Shown here in pieces: positions 52,887 to 61,713 of a DNA stretch of 64,000 bases; the stretch's first letter is position 1, and every line of letters begins with the position of its first letter. The translations under genes were made by a program, and so were the position numbers. This DNA comes from Sphingomonas taxi. GTDB lineage: Bacteria > Pseudomonadota > Alphaproteobacteria > Sphingomonadales > Sphingomonadaceae. The notes below the pieces were generated by a model that saw nothing but the letters and a program-made list of their open reading frames with translations, was not told the origin of the DNA and searched no databases. The stretch lies in assembly GCA_003243195.1 (NCBI GenBank), contig QFQI01000006.1:1-64000 (forward strand), written 5' to 3'.

Positions 52887-54409
52887 CCGGCTGGGCGATC
52901 GAGGCGCTGCTGGCATCGGCGCTGCTGATGCTGGCGGTGCTGGCGCTACGCGGCCCGGTGCGGCGCATGTTCGGCGCGCGCGTCGCCTATGCGTTATGGG
53001 CGATGCCGGCGCTGCGGCTGGTGCTGCCGACGCTGCCGGAAGGATGGCGCGGCGACGCGCTGCCGGTGCTGCCGGCGGCCGAGCCGATCATCATCTCGCT
53101 GGGACACCCGGTCGCCACGCTGCCGGTCGCGCCGGTGGAGGGCGGCGTCGGCTGGCCGACGGTGGTGCTGTCGCTGTGGCTGGCCGGCGCGGCGGCGCTG
53201 CTGGTTTGGCAGGGGGTCGGCTATCTGCGCTTCCGCTACCGCGTGCTGCGGCACGGGATCGCGGTCGACCGGATCGGCTCGGTCACCGTGGTGCAGAGCG
53301 CGGCGACCAACGGGCCGCTGGCGTTCGGGGTGTTCGACCGCGTGGTCGCCTTCCCGCGCGATTTCGCGGCGCGTTTCGACCCGCAGGAGCGCGCGCTGGC
53401 GCTGGAGCATGAGCTGGGCCACCATGCGCGCGGCGATCTGGTCGCGAACTGGGTCGCGCTGGCGGTGCTGGCGCTGCACTGGTTCAACCCGCTGGCGTGG
53501 ATCGCCTTCCGCGCCTTCCGCGCCGATCAGGAGATGGCGAACGACGCGCGCGTGCTGGAGCGGATCGGCGGCGACGCGCGCCACGCTTATGGTTGCGCGA
53601 TCGTGAAGGCGGCGCATGGCCGCGCGGTGTCGCCGGCCTGCCACCTGAACACGGTCAAGGATCTGAAGGGACGGCTGCGGATGCTCGGCCGGAAAAGGGC
53701 GACGCGCGCGCAGATGACGCTGGGCGGCGCGGCGATCACCGCGCTGGCGGTCGGCGGGCTGGCGTTCACCGCATCGGGAACGCAGGCCGCGGAGCGGGTG
53801 CGCGCCGGCATGGAAGACGCCACGGGGATCGAGATGACCGAACCGGCCGCACGGACCCCGCAGCACATCGTCGCCGAACGTCGCACGGGCCGCGACACGC
53901 GGGTGACGGTGACCGTCGACGGCCGTACCACCACCTACACCGGCGCCGCCGCGGAGGCATATCTCGCCGCGCATCCCGCACCGGTTCCGCCCGCGCCACC
54001 GGCACCCCCGGCCGGGCCGGCGCCGGGCGATGCCCCCGTCCCGCCGGTTCCCCCAAGTCCGCCGGCGCCGCCGATCCCCGCCACCGTCGCGCAGGTCGTG
54101 GAGCACAATTGCGGCGGCACGGCGTCGGGCGAACGCCAGATGGTCGTCAGCACCGGCACGGGCGCATCGCGCACCACGGTGATCTGCACCGACCGGATCG
54201 AGCGGGTCGCGGCCGAGGGCGCGCGCGCCGCGGTCGACGCCCGCCGTATCGAGCGGCAGTCGCTGAGGACCGCGCTGTCCGGGCTGCAAAGCGCCCGCGC
54301 CGGGATGGTCGGCAACCCCCACCTGAGCGACGAGCAGCGCCGCCATGCGCTCGCCGGGATCGACGAGGCGCTCGCCGACCTGCGCGAGCAGCTCGCCGCC
54401 CGCGACTGA
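52883..54409 (+). CDS. M56 family membrane metallopeptidase (BlaR1-like, no penicillin sensor)
   Basis: BlaR1-like proteins sense a signal outside and cleave BlaI inside. The 508-residue protein has two N-terminal helices, a zinc-protease domain with HELGH at 176-180 and NPLAWIAFRAFRADQEMAND, and another helix (about 275-295). Instead of a penicillin-binding domain, its periplasmic C-terminus is a Pro/Ala-rich linker (about 360-400) and a helical tail. ATG 52883 overlaps the blaI stop. The sensed signal is unknown. Confidence 0.92.
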   Translation: MTGWAIEALLASALLMLAVLALRGPVRRMFGARVAYALWAMPALRLVLPTLPEGWRGDALPVLPAAEPIIISLGHPVATLPVAPVEGGVGWPTVVLSLWLAGAAALLVWQGVGYLRFRYRVLRHGIAVDRIGSVTVVQSAATNGPLAFGVFDRVVAFPRDFAARFDPQERALALEHELGHHARGDLVANWVALAVLALHWFNPLAWIAFRAFRADQEMANDARVLERIGGDARHAYGCAIVKAAHGRAVSPACHLNTVKDLKGRLRMLGRKRATRAQMTLGGAAITALAVGGLAFTASGTQAAERVRAGMEDATGIEMTEPAARTPQHIVAERRTGRDTRVTVTVDGRTTTYTGAAAEAYLAAHPAPVPPAPPAPPAGPAPGDAPVPPVPPSPPAPPIPATVAQVVEHNCGGTASGERQMVVSTGTGASRTTVICTDRIERVAAEGARAAVDARRIERQSLRTALSGLQSARAGMVGNPHLSDEQRRHALAGIDEALADLREQLAARD

Positions 54410-54489
54410 GCCTCCGGTCGGAAAGGCCACCCCCGCGCTCCCGCCCCTTCCCACATCGAGGACAGGCGGTGGGGGAGTGGGGGCACCGG

Positions 54490-54503
54490 CGAACGCGCGT
54501 TCG
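54490..54503. repeat. 14-bp perfect palindrome upstream of the MBL hydrolase
   Basis: CGAACGCGCGTTCG is perfectly self-complementary, and GCAC/GTGC extend it with a 3-nt bulge. It could be an operator or a terminator arm. It lies in a 181-bp gap otherwise empty. Confidence 0.3.
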
Positions 54504-54590
54504 GTGCATGTTCAGCCAGCCCTTGGGCGTGCGCGGTCTCCACACCCGGCCCTTGCGCCGGCCGGGCGCTGCCGCCATCTGTTCGGGCAG

Positions 54591-55448
54591 ATGACAGACG
54601 ACCTCCCTGCCGGCGTGGCGATGACGCTGGAACCGCTGGTCACGCGCGTGCTGGCGCCCAATGCCTCCGCCTATACCCACACCGGCACGCAGACGCACAT
54701 CGTCGGCGCGGAGGATGTGGCGGTGATCGACCCCGGCCCCGCCGACGCCGCGCATCACGCCGCGCTGCTGCGCGCCATCGCCGGACGGCCGGTGCGCGCG
54801 ATCCTCATCACCCATCACCACCGCGATCATTCGCCGGGCGCGATCCCGCTGGCGCGCGAAACGGGCGCGCCGATCGCCGGCGCCGCGCCGCTGGTGGTGC
54901 GCGAAGGCGGCGAGCGTGCCGACGCCGCCTTCGATCCCGATTACGCGCCCGACCGCGTGCTGGTGGAAGGCGATCGCATCGAGGGCGACGGCTGGACGCT
55001 GGCGGCACTGGCCACCCCCGGCCATACGACCAACCATCTCGCCTTCGCGCTGCCGCAGACGCGCGCGCTGTTTTCCGGCGATCATGTCATGGGCTGGTCG
55101 ACCAGCGTCGTCTCGCCGCCCGACGGCGACATGGGCGCCTATATGGCCAGTCTCGAAAAGCTGCTGCCGCGCGACGACCGGGTCTATTACCCCGGCCATG
55201 GCGAGCAGGTCGACCGGCCGCAGCGGCTGGTGCGCGGGATGCTGGGCCATCGCCGGCAGCGCGAGGGGCAGGTCCTGCGGCTGCTGGAGCAGGGGCCGCA
55301 TGCGATCGCGACGCTGGTCGAGCGGATGTATGTCGGGCTGGACCCGCGACTCGCCGGGGCGGCGTCGCGATCGGTGCTGGCGCACCTGATCGACCTGGAA
55401 AGGCGCGGGCTGGCGAGGCGGGAGGATGACGCGTGGCGGATCGGGTGA
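54591..55448 (+). CDS. Metallo-beta-lactamase-fold hydrolase, LACTB2-like
   Basis: The 285-residue hydrolase has the metal motif ITHHHRDHSPGAIP, then ATPGHTTNHLAFALP and FSGDHVMGWSTSVVSPP, YPGHGEQ, and a C-terminal winged-helix segment ending RREDDAWRIG. This architecture matches LACTB2-like esterases/nucleases, not true beta-lactamases. ATG 54591 is the first codon giving the family N-terminus. It overlaps the DUF4230 gene by 16 bp. Substrate unknown. Confidence 0.88.
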   Translation: MTDDLPAGVAMTLEPLVTRVLAPNASAYTHTGTQTHIVGAEDVAVIDPGPADAAHHAALLRAIAGRPVRAILITHHHRDHSPGAIPLARETGAPIAGAAPLVVREGGERADAAFDPDYAPDRVLVEGDRIEGDGWTLAALATPGHTTNHLAFALPQTRALFSGDHVMGWSTSVVSPPDGDMGAYMASLEKLLPRDDRVYYPGHGEQVDRPQRLVRGMLGHRRQREGQVLRLLEQGPHAIATLVERMYVGLDPRLAGAASRSVLAHLIDLERRGLARREDDAWRIG

Positions 55449-56140
55449 GCGGTGTGGGCCGGCTGGCGGTGTCTCTGGCGATCGCCGCCGCGATCCTCGT
55501 CGCGACCTGGGTCGGCTATCGCCATTATACCGAGCGTTACGCGGTGGCGACCGACGATGGCGGGGTCGCGGTGGCGCGCGTCGTGGCCGGGCGGCTGTAC
55601 GCGGGCAGCGAGTTGCGCGTCAGCCGCCTGTCCGGGACCGTGCAGGCGACGGCCGCGACCAGCCGCTGGTGGGGCTGGCTGACGTCCAGCCGCGTCGTGA
55701 AGGCGCCGTACGAGGTCGATTACCACGTCGACCTGCGCACGCTGGCCCCGCGCGATTTCCGCTACGATCCGAAGGCGAAGGTGCTGCTGGTCGAGGTGCC
55801 CGACGTGGTGGTCGGCCATCCGAACATCGACGAGGGCAATGTTACGGTCGACCAGACCTCCGGCGTCTATGTCTCGCGCGAGGCGATGGCGGAGTTGCAG
55901 AAGCGCGTGTCGGCGACCGCGACGCGCGTCGTCGGCGAGAAGGCGCGCGAGCCGGAGAACATGCGCAAGGCGCGCGAGAACGGCCGCACCGCGCTGGAAC
56001 GGCTGTTCGCCGGCACGCTGGCGGCCGCCGGGCTGCCGGTCACGGTGCACGTGCGCTTCGCGGGCGAGCCGCGCCCGGACAATCGCGAGCAATGGGACCT
56101 CACCCGCTCGCTGGACGAGGTGCTGGGCAACATCCAATGA
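55433..56140 (+). CDS. DUF4230 domain protein, membrane-anchored
   Basis: The 235-residue protein has an N-terminal membrane helix (about 11-28, AVSLAIAAAILVATWVGY) and a periplasmic DUF4230-like domain with APYEVDYHVDLRTLAPRDF and KVLLVEVPDVVVGHPNIDEG, followed by a helical part. GTG 55433 lies 7 nt after GGAGG. Function is unknown; it is coupled to the MBL hydrolase by the 16-bp overlap. Confidence 0.8.
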   Translation: MADRVSGVGRLAVSLAIAAAILVATWVGYRHYTERYAVATDDGGVAVARVVAGRLYAGSELRVSRLSGTVQATAATSRWWGWLTSSRVVKAPYEVDYHVDLRTLAPRDFRYDPKAKVLLVEVPDVVVGHPNIDEGNVTVDQTSGVYVSREAMAELQKRVSATATRVVGEKAREPENMRKARENGRTALERLFAGTLAAAGLPVTVHVRFAGEPRPDNREQWDLTRSLDEVLGNIQ

Positions 56141-56178
56141 CTTGATCCCGGCCCACGCACGGGCCATCTGCCATCGCA

Positions 56179-57177
56179 ATGGAACAGCCGACCAACCTTG
56201 CGGGCGTTGACCTGCGCGCCGAGATCGACCGCCTCCGCAAGGAGCGCAACGCCGTCATCCTGGCGCATTACTACCAGAAGCCGGAGATCCAGGATCTCGC
56301 CGACTTCGTGGGGGACAGCCTGGACCTCAGCCGCAAGGCGCAGGCGACCGACGCCGACGTGATCGCCTTCTGCGGCGTGCGTTTCATGGCGGAAACGGCC
56401 AAGATCCTGTCGCCGCAAAAGACGGTGATCCTGCCCGACATGGATGCCGGATGCAGCCTGGAGGACAGTTGCCCGCCCGAGCAGTTCGCGGCGTTCCGCG
56501 CCCGGCACCCGGACGCGATCGCGCTGACCTACATCAACTGCTCGGCGGCGGTGAAGGCGCTGAGCGACGTGATCGTCACCTCCTCCTCCGCCGAGACGAT
56601 CCTGGCGCGGATCCCCGCCGACCAGAAGATCATCTTCGGCCCCGACCGCAATCTTGGCGGCTATCTGGCGCGCAAGACCGGGCGCGACCTGATCCTGTGG
56701 CCCGGCGTGTGCATCGTGCACGAGGCGTTCAGCGAAACCGAGCTGCTCAAGCTGCGCGCGCAGCATCCCGGCGCGCCGATCGCCGCGCATCCGGAATGCC
56801 CGGCGGTGATCCTCGACCATGCCGATTACGTCGGCTCGACGCGCGGCATCCTCGAATATGCCTATGCCATGCCCGGTGACACGCTGATCGTCGCCACCGA
56901 GCCGCACATCATCCACCAGATGGAAAAGGCGCTGCCGGGCAAGACCTTCATCGGCGCGCCGGGTGCGGACGGGAACTGCAATTGCAACATCTGCCCGTAC
57001 ATGGCGCTGAACACGCTGGAGAAGCTCTATGTCGCGCTGCGTGACCTGACCCCGCGGATCGAGATCGAGGAAGACCTGCGGCTGAAGGCGAAGAAGAGCC
57101 TCGACGCGATGCTGGCGATGGCCAGCGCGACGGTGGGGCAGGGCGATCTGGGGCCGGCGAAGGTCACGGGGGACTGA
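56179..57177 (+). CDS. nadA: Quinolinate synthase A
   Basis: NadA condenses iminoaspartate with dihydroxyacetone phosphate to quinolinate for NAD synthesis. The 332-residue protein has NAVILAHYYQKPEIQDLADFV, cluster-binding Cys regions CSLEDSCPP, WPGVCIVHEA and NCNCNICPYMALNTLEKL, and DADVIAFCGVRFMAETAKIL. All three [4Fe-4S] ligands appear to be present. No nadB or nadC is adjacent. Confidence 0.97.
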   Translation: MEQPTNLAGVDLRAEIDRLRKERNAVILAHYYQKPEIQDLADFVGDSLDLSRKAQATDADVIAFCGVRFMAETAKILSPQKTVILPDMDAGCSLEDSCPPEQFAAFRARHPDAIALTYINCSAAVKALSDVIVTSSSAETILARIPADQKIIFGPDRNLGGYLARKTGRDLILWPGVCIVHEAFSETELLKLRAQHPGAPIAAHPECPAVILDHADYVGSTRGILEYAYAMPGDTLIVATEPHIIHQMEKALPGKTFIGAPGADGNCNCNICPYMALNTLEKLYVALRDLTPRIEIEEDLRLKAKKSLDAMLAMASATVGQGDLGPAKVTGD

Positions 57178-57327
57178 AGCGGCCGGGCGTGTCCGCCCGC
57201 CGCCGATGCGTCATCCCTGCCCGGTATCGCGCTCGTCCTCCCAGGTGATGGCGCGGGTCGTGACCGTCGCCCCGCTCGCGCGAAGCCGCCTTCCTATCGG
57301 GCGGGACGGCCGCTACGCAGGTCGGCG

Positions 57328-59427
57328 ATGAAACGTCTCCTGCCGCTCGCGCTCGCCCCCGTCGTCCTCGTCCCGGCCATCCTCGCCGCCGCTCCCGCCG
57401 CCGATCCGTATCGCTGGCTGGAGGACATCGAAGGCCCGCGTGCGCTGCAACAGGTGAAGGCGTGGAACGCCGAGACCGAGGCGCTGCTGACGAAGGATCC
57501 GCGCTTCGAACAGGATCGCGCCCGTGCGCGCGCGATCCTCGACGACGAGGCGCAGATCGCGATGCCCGATGCGGTGCTGGGCGACCGGGTGGTGAACCTG
57601 TGGCGCGATGCGAAGAACCCGCGCGGCCGGTGGCGGATCGCGGCGCTGGACGATTATGCCGCCGGCCGGCCGCAATGGCGCACGCTGATCGACGTCGACG
57701 CGCTCGGCAAGGCGGAGGGCAGGAGCTGGGTGTGGCACGGGGCGAGCTGCCTCGAGCCGGATCATGCGCGCTGTCTGGTGCGACTGAGCCCCGGCGGCAC
57801 CGACGCGCAGGTGGTGCGCGAATTCGACCTGAACAGCGGGCGCTTCGTCGATGGCGGCTTCGTGCTGCCGGAGGCGAAGAGCGACGTTGCCTGGGTCGAC
57901 CGCGATACCTTGCTCGTCACCACCGACTGGGGCGCGGGGTCGCTGACGCAATCGGGCTATCCGCGCATCGCGAAGCTGTGGCGGCGCGGCACGCCGCTTG
58001 CCAGCGCGCGCACCGTTCACCAGTCGCCGGCGGACGCGGTGGAGGTGAGCGCCACCGCCTTCGTCGACCGCAATCGCCGCTGGCCGATGGTGAGCGTGGG
58101 TCGCACCTTCTTCGAACGGGAGTTGTTGGTACAGGCGGCGGACGGGCGTTTCGTGCCGCTGGGCCTGCCGAAAGGCGCCGACGTGCTCGACGTGATCGAC
58201 GGGCGCGCGGTGGCGCGGTTGAACGAGGCGGCGGCCGGCTTCCCCGCCGGCGCGCTGGTCGCCTGGTCGTTGCCGGAGATCGTCGCCGGCGGGCGTCCGA
58301 AGGGCGAACTGGTGATGGCGCCGGGCGCGCGGCAGGCGATCGAGGAGGTCGCGGCCAGCGACGGGCTGTTGTGGGTCAAGATGCTCGACGACGTGTCCGG
58401 CCGGCTGCTCGCGCTGCGCCGGATGCCAAACGGGCGGTGGCAGCCGTCGCCCGTGGCGCTGCCCGCCAACAGCACGTTGCACCTCGCCGCGACGGCGGGC
58501 AACCGTGACCAGGCGTTCGTGACGGTCGAAGGGATGCTCACCCCGCCGACGCTCTACCGGATCGCGAGCGGCGCGCCCCCGCGCGCGGTGCAGGCGCTGC
58601 CCGCGCGCTTCGACGCGTCGAACTATACGGTGGTGCAGCGTTTCGCGACGTCGCGCGACGGCACGCGCGTGCCGTATTTCCTGGTCACGAAGAAGGGCGC
58701 GACGGCGCCGGCTCCGGCGCTGATCCATGCCTATGGCGGTTTCCGCCTCGCGCAGACGCCCACCTATCTGACCGGCCAGCCGTATCGGGCGGGGCCGCTG
58801 GCGCTGTTCTGGGTCGAGCAGGGTGGCGCCTATGTCCTGGCCAACCTGCGCGGCGGCGGCGAATATGGGCCGCGCTGGCACCAGGCCGGGTTGCGCAGCA
58901 AGCGCCAGAACGTCTTCGACGATCTCCATGCGGTCGGCGACGATCTGGTCCGCACCGGGGTGAGCGCGAAGGGCAGGATCGCGATCTCGGGCCGCTCCAA
59001 CGGCGGGCTGCTGGTCGGGGTCGCGATGCAGCAGCGCCCCGATCTGTACGGCGCGGTGATCGCCGGCTCGCCGCTGGAGGACATGCGGCGATATTCGCAC
59101 CTGTCGGCGGGCGCGTCATGGATCGACGAATATGGCGACCCCGACAAGCCGGCGGACTGGGCGTTCATCCGCCGCTACTCGCCCTATCAGAACGTCAAGG
59201 CCGGGGTGCGCTATCCGCCGGTGTTCTTCTATCTCTCCACCAAGGACGATCGCGTCCATCCCGGCCACGCACGCAAGCTGGCGGCCTTGCTCCGGCAGAA
59301 CGGCAACCGCGTCTATTTCCACGAATATCTGGAAGGCGGCCATTCGGTCGGCGCCGACCATGCCGAGGACGCCCGTCGCGCCGCGCTGCTCGACGCCTTC
59401 CTGCGCCGCGAGCTGATGGGGAAATAG
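57328..59427 (+). CDS. Prolyl oligopeptidase family serine peptidase (S9A)
   Basis: The enzyme cleaves short peptides after proline. The 699-residue protein has a signal peptide (MKRLLPLALAPVVLVPAILA), so it is exported, then DPYRWLEDIEGPRALQQVKA, a beta-propeller and an alpha/beta-hydrolase domain with Ser557 in SGRSNGGLLVG, Asp about 640 in STKDDRVHPGHAR, and His672 in EGGHSVGAD. The triad is complete. ATG 57328 gives this start. Confidence 0.95.
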   Translation: MKRLLPLALAPVVLVPAILAAAPAADPYRWLEDIEGPRALQQVKAWNAETEALLTKDPRFEQDRARARAILDDEAQIAMPDAVLGDRVVNLWRDAKNPRGRWRIAALDDYAAGRPQWRTLIDVDALGKAEGRSWVWHGASCLEPDHARCLVRLSPGGTDAQVVREFDLNSGRFVDGGFVLPEAKSDVAWVDRDTLLVTTDWGAGSLTQSGYPRIAKLWRRGTPLASARTVHQSPADAVEVSATAFVDRNRRWPMVSVGRTFFERELLVQAADGRFVPLGLPKGADVLDVIDGRAVARLNEAAAGFPAGALVAWSLPEIVAGGRPKGELVMAPGARQAIEEVAASDGLLWVKMLDDVSGRLLALRRMPNGRWQPSPVALPANSTLHLAATAGNRDQAFVTVEGMLTPPTLYRIASGAPPRAVQALPARFDASNYTVVQRFATSRDGTRVPYFLVTKKGATAPAPALIHAYGGFRLAQTPTYLTGQPYRAGPLALFWVEQGGAYVLANLRGGGEYGPRWHQAGLRSKRQNVFDDLHAVGDDLVRTGVSAKGRIAISGRSNGGLLVGVAMQQRPDLYGAVIAGSPLEDMRRYSHLSAGASWIDEYGDPDKPADWAFIRRYSPYQNVKAGVRYPPVFFYLSTKDDRVHPGHARKLAALLRQNGNRVYFHEYLEGGHSVGADHAEDARRAALLDAFLRRELMGK

Positions 59428-59430
59428 GAG

Positions 59431-59454
59431 GCGGCCGGGACACGCGCCGGCCGC
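59431..59454. terminator. Bidirectional hairpin between the peptidase and zinc exporter genes
   Basis: GCGGCCGG (59431-59438) pairs perfectly with CCGGCCGC (59447-59454) around an 8-nt loop, 3 bp after the peptidase stop. Confidence 0.55.
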
Positions 59455-59483
59455 GCGTCTCCCGGCGAAGGCTCAGCGCCGCG

Positions 59484-60443
59484 TCACACGCGGGTGTCGT
59501 CGGCCAGCGCGCAGGTGGTGCCCGTCTCCACCTGCAACGTGGCATGGCCGATGCCGAAATCGTGGTGCAGCATGTCCTGCGCGCGGTGCAGGAAATCGTC
59601 GCCGGGATGGCCGGCTGGCATCTGCAGATGCGCGGTCAGGCCCGGTTCGGTGGTGGACATCGGCCAGATGTGCAGATCGTGCACCGCGCCGACGCCGGGC
59701 AGCGCGGCGAGCGCGTCGCGCACCCGGTCATAGTCGATGCCGCGCGGCACCGCCGCCAGCGCCATCTCCACCGTTTCGCGCAGCAGCCCCCAGGTCTGCC
59801 AGAAGATCACCACCGCGATCCCCAGGCTGACCAGCGGGTCGATCCAGCCCGCGCCGCTCAGCCAGATCGCCACCCCCGCCGCGACCACGCCGGCGGACAC
59901 CAGCGCGTCGGACAGCATGTGCAGATACGCGCCGCGCACGTTGATATCGCCCCGGCGCCCGCGCGCGAACAGCCATGCGGTCAGCGCGTTCACCGCGATC
60001 CCCGCGCCGGCGACCGCCGAGACGGTGAGGCCGGGCACATGCGGCGGCGCACCGAAGCGCTCCACCGCCTCCAGCGCGATCGCGCCGATCGCGACCAGCA
60101 GCAGCAGCGCGTTGGCGAGCGCGGCGAGGATCGTCGACCCCTTCAGCCCATAGGTGAAGCGCTTCGACGGCGCAGCGCGCGCCAGCGCCGCGCCGCCCCA
60201 GGCGACCGCCAGCCCCAGCACGTCCGACAGATTGTGCCCGGCATCGGCGAGCAGCGCCATCGAGCCGAAGGCGATTCCCGCCGCGCCCTCCGCCACGACA
60301 TAGGCGAGGTTGAGCGCGATGCCGACCGCGAAGATATGGTCCCACCGCTCCGGCGGCGCGGCGTGCGCGTGCCCATGGCCATGGTCGCGTCCGGGGCCAT
60401 GATCGTGCCCGTGATGATGGTGATGGTGATGCCCGTGACCCAT
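59484..60443 (-). CDS. Cation diffusion facilitator (zinc exporter)
   Basis: The 319-residue inner-membrane antiporter exports Zn2+ or a related divalent metal. A His-rich cytoplasmic N-terminus (HHHHHHHGHDHG) is followed by six helices with the metal sites ALLADAGHNLSDVLG (TM2) and YLHMLSDALVSAG (TM5), and a C-terminal cytoplasmic ferredoxin-like domain. It resembles CzcD/DmeF. No metal regulator is nearby. The start is ATG 60443. Confidence 0.94.
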   Translation of the reverse strand: MGHGHHHHHHHGHDHGPGRDHGHGHAHAAPPERWDHIFAVGIALNLAYVVAEGAAGIAFGSMALLADAGHNLSDVLGLAVAWGGAALARAAPSKRFTYGLKGSTILAALANALLLLVAIGAIALEAVERFGAPPHVPGLTVSAVAGAGIAVNALTAWLFARGRRGDINVRGAYLHMLSDALVSAGVVAAGVAIWLSGAGWIDPLVSLGIAVVIFWQTWGLLRETVEMALAAVPRGIDYDRVRDALAALPGVGAVHDLHIWPMSTTEPGLTAHLQMPAGHPGDDFLHRAQDMLHHDFGIGHATLQVETGTTCALADDTRV

Positions 60444-60509
60444 GCGGGCGCGCTTACCACCGCGGACGGCCGGGTGGAAAGCCTCGCGCCGGCGCCGCCG
60501 TGGCGGCGA

Positions 60510-61181
60510 TCAGCGGCGCGTGGCGAACCAGATGACGTGCGTCGCGCCCTTGCCGTTCTCGCGCGCGCGCACGCGAACCTCGTCGACCGCGAAGCCTGCG
60601 TTGGCCAGCCGGCGCGCGAACGACGCGTCGGGACCGGCCGACCACACCGCCAGCACGCCGCCGGGGCGCAAGGCGGCGCGCGCGTCGGACAGCCCGCGCG
60701 TGGTGTAGATGCCGTCGTTGGCGGGGCGGGTGAGTCCGTCCGGGCCATTGTCGACGTCGAGCAGGATCGCGTCATAGCGTCCGGCGCCGGCGCGGATCGC
60801 GGCGGCGACATCGCCCATCACCAGCGCGACGCGGGGGTCGTCGAGGCACCCGTCGGTCAGCGTCGCCATCGGCCCGCGCGCCCATTCGATGATCCCGGGC
60901 ACCAGTTCGGCGACCGTCACGCGCGCGTCCGCCCCGAGCCGGGCCAGCACCGCGCGCAACGTGAAGCCCATGCCATAGCCGCCGATCAGCAGCGCCGGCG
61001 CGGCGCGACCGGCGATCCGCTCGCAGGTCATGTCGCCCAGTGCGACCTCCGAGCCGCTCATCCGCGTGCTCATCAACTCGTTGCGGTCGAGCACGATCAT
61101 GAAGTCGGCGCCGCGCCGGAACAGCCGCAGCGGCGGGCCGTCCGGCACCTCCGCCACGCCGACCAGTTCGGGGCGGATCAC
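60510..61181 (-). CDS. Spermidine synthase-like methyltransferase-fold protein
   Basis: The 223-residue protein has LLIGGYGMGFTLRAVLARLG, VTVAELVPGIIEWARGP, VMGDVAAAIRAGAGRYDAIL and LDVDNGPDGLT, the nucleotide-fold motifs of spermidine-synthase-like proteins. The usual first-domain Tyr-rich putrescine site is not evident, so polyamine synthesis is not certain. GTG 61181 overlaps the stop of the DUF6481 gene as GTGA. Confidence 0.8.
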   Translation of the reverse strand: MIRPELVGVAEVPDGPPLRLFRRGADFMIVLDRNELMSTRMSGSEVALGDMTCERIAGRAAPALLIGGYGMGFTLRAVLARLGADARVTVAELVPGIIEWARGPMATLTDGCLDDPRVALVMGDVAAAIRAGAGRYDAILLDVDNGPDGLTRPANDGIYTTRGLSDARAALRPGGVLAVWSAGPDASFARRLANAGFAVDEVRVRARENGKGATHVIWFATRR

Positions 61182-61540
61182 TTCTTCTGGCGCGCCTTGC
61201 GGGCGGCGTAGCGGGCGTCGCGCGCCGCCTTCAGCTCGGCGGCGGTGGGAAGGACCGGCGGCCGCTTCGCCGCGGCGGCGGCTTCGGCGGCCGCTTCCGC
61301 TTCCGCCTTCGCCTTGGCGCGCGCCTCTTCCTTGGCGGCCTTTTCCGCCTCGATCGCGGCCTTTCGGGCTGCGCGCTTTTCCTGCTCGGCGGCTTCCTTG
61401 GCCTCGCGGGCGGCGGCGCGGGCGGCCATCGCCTCGGGATCGGGCGCGGGCTTGTTCTTCAACGCCTCAAGCGCGCGCGCCTTGGCGTCGCGCGCGGCGG
61501 CGGCGCGTTGATTGAAGTCCGGAGCCTTGTAACCTGCCAT
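61178..61540 (-). CDS. DUF6481 family coiled-coil protein
   Basis: The 120-residue protein starts MAGYKAPDFNQRAAAARDAK. It is mostly Ala/Lys/Glu heptad-like sequence (about 20-95), a likely long helix or coiled coil, ending in a basic tail KARQKK. ATG 61540 has GGAG 11 nt upstream. Function is unknown. It is coupled to the spermidine-synthase-like gene by GTGA. Confidence 0.8.
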   Translation of the reverse strand: MAGYKAPDFNQRAAAARDAKARALEALKNKPAPDPEAMAARAAAREAKEAAEQEKRAARKAAIEAEKAAKEEARAKAKAEAEAAAEAAAAAKRPPVLPTAAELKAARDARYAARKARQKK

Positions 61541-61587
61541 GCTGGGATGTTCTCCTTGGTCACCGATTTCACCGGCGAATAGCACAA

Positions 61588-61611
61588 CGGCCCCGCATCG
61601 CTGCGAGGCCG
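61588..61611. terminator. Hairpin in the gap between GDPD and DUF6481 genes
   Basis: CGGCC (61588-61592) and GGCCG (61607-61611) enclose CGCA-TCGC-TGCG with one mismatch. Direction and role are unclear; it could be a leader or terminator element. Confidence 0.35.
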
Positions 61612-61713
61612 TCAGTGGAATGGAGGATGCGTCTGGCGTCGCCCGCGGGCCGCCCTGGCAATCCTGTCACCAAGGATGGGTCTTACGGGATGGTGGCCCG
61701 GCACGCAACCGAT

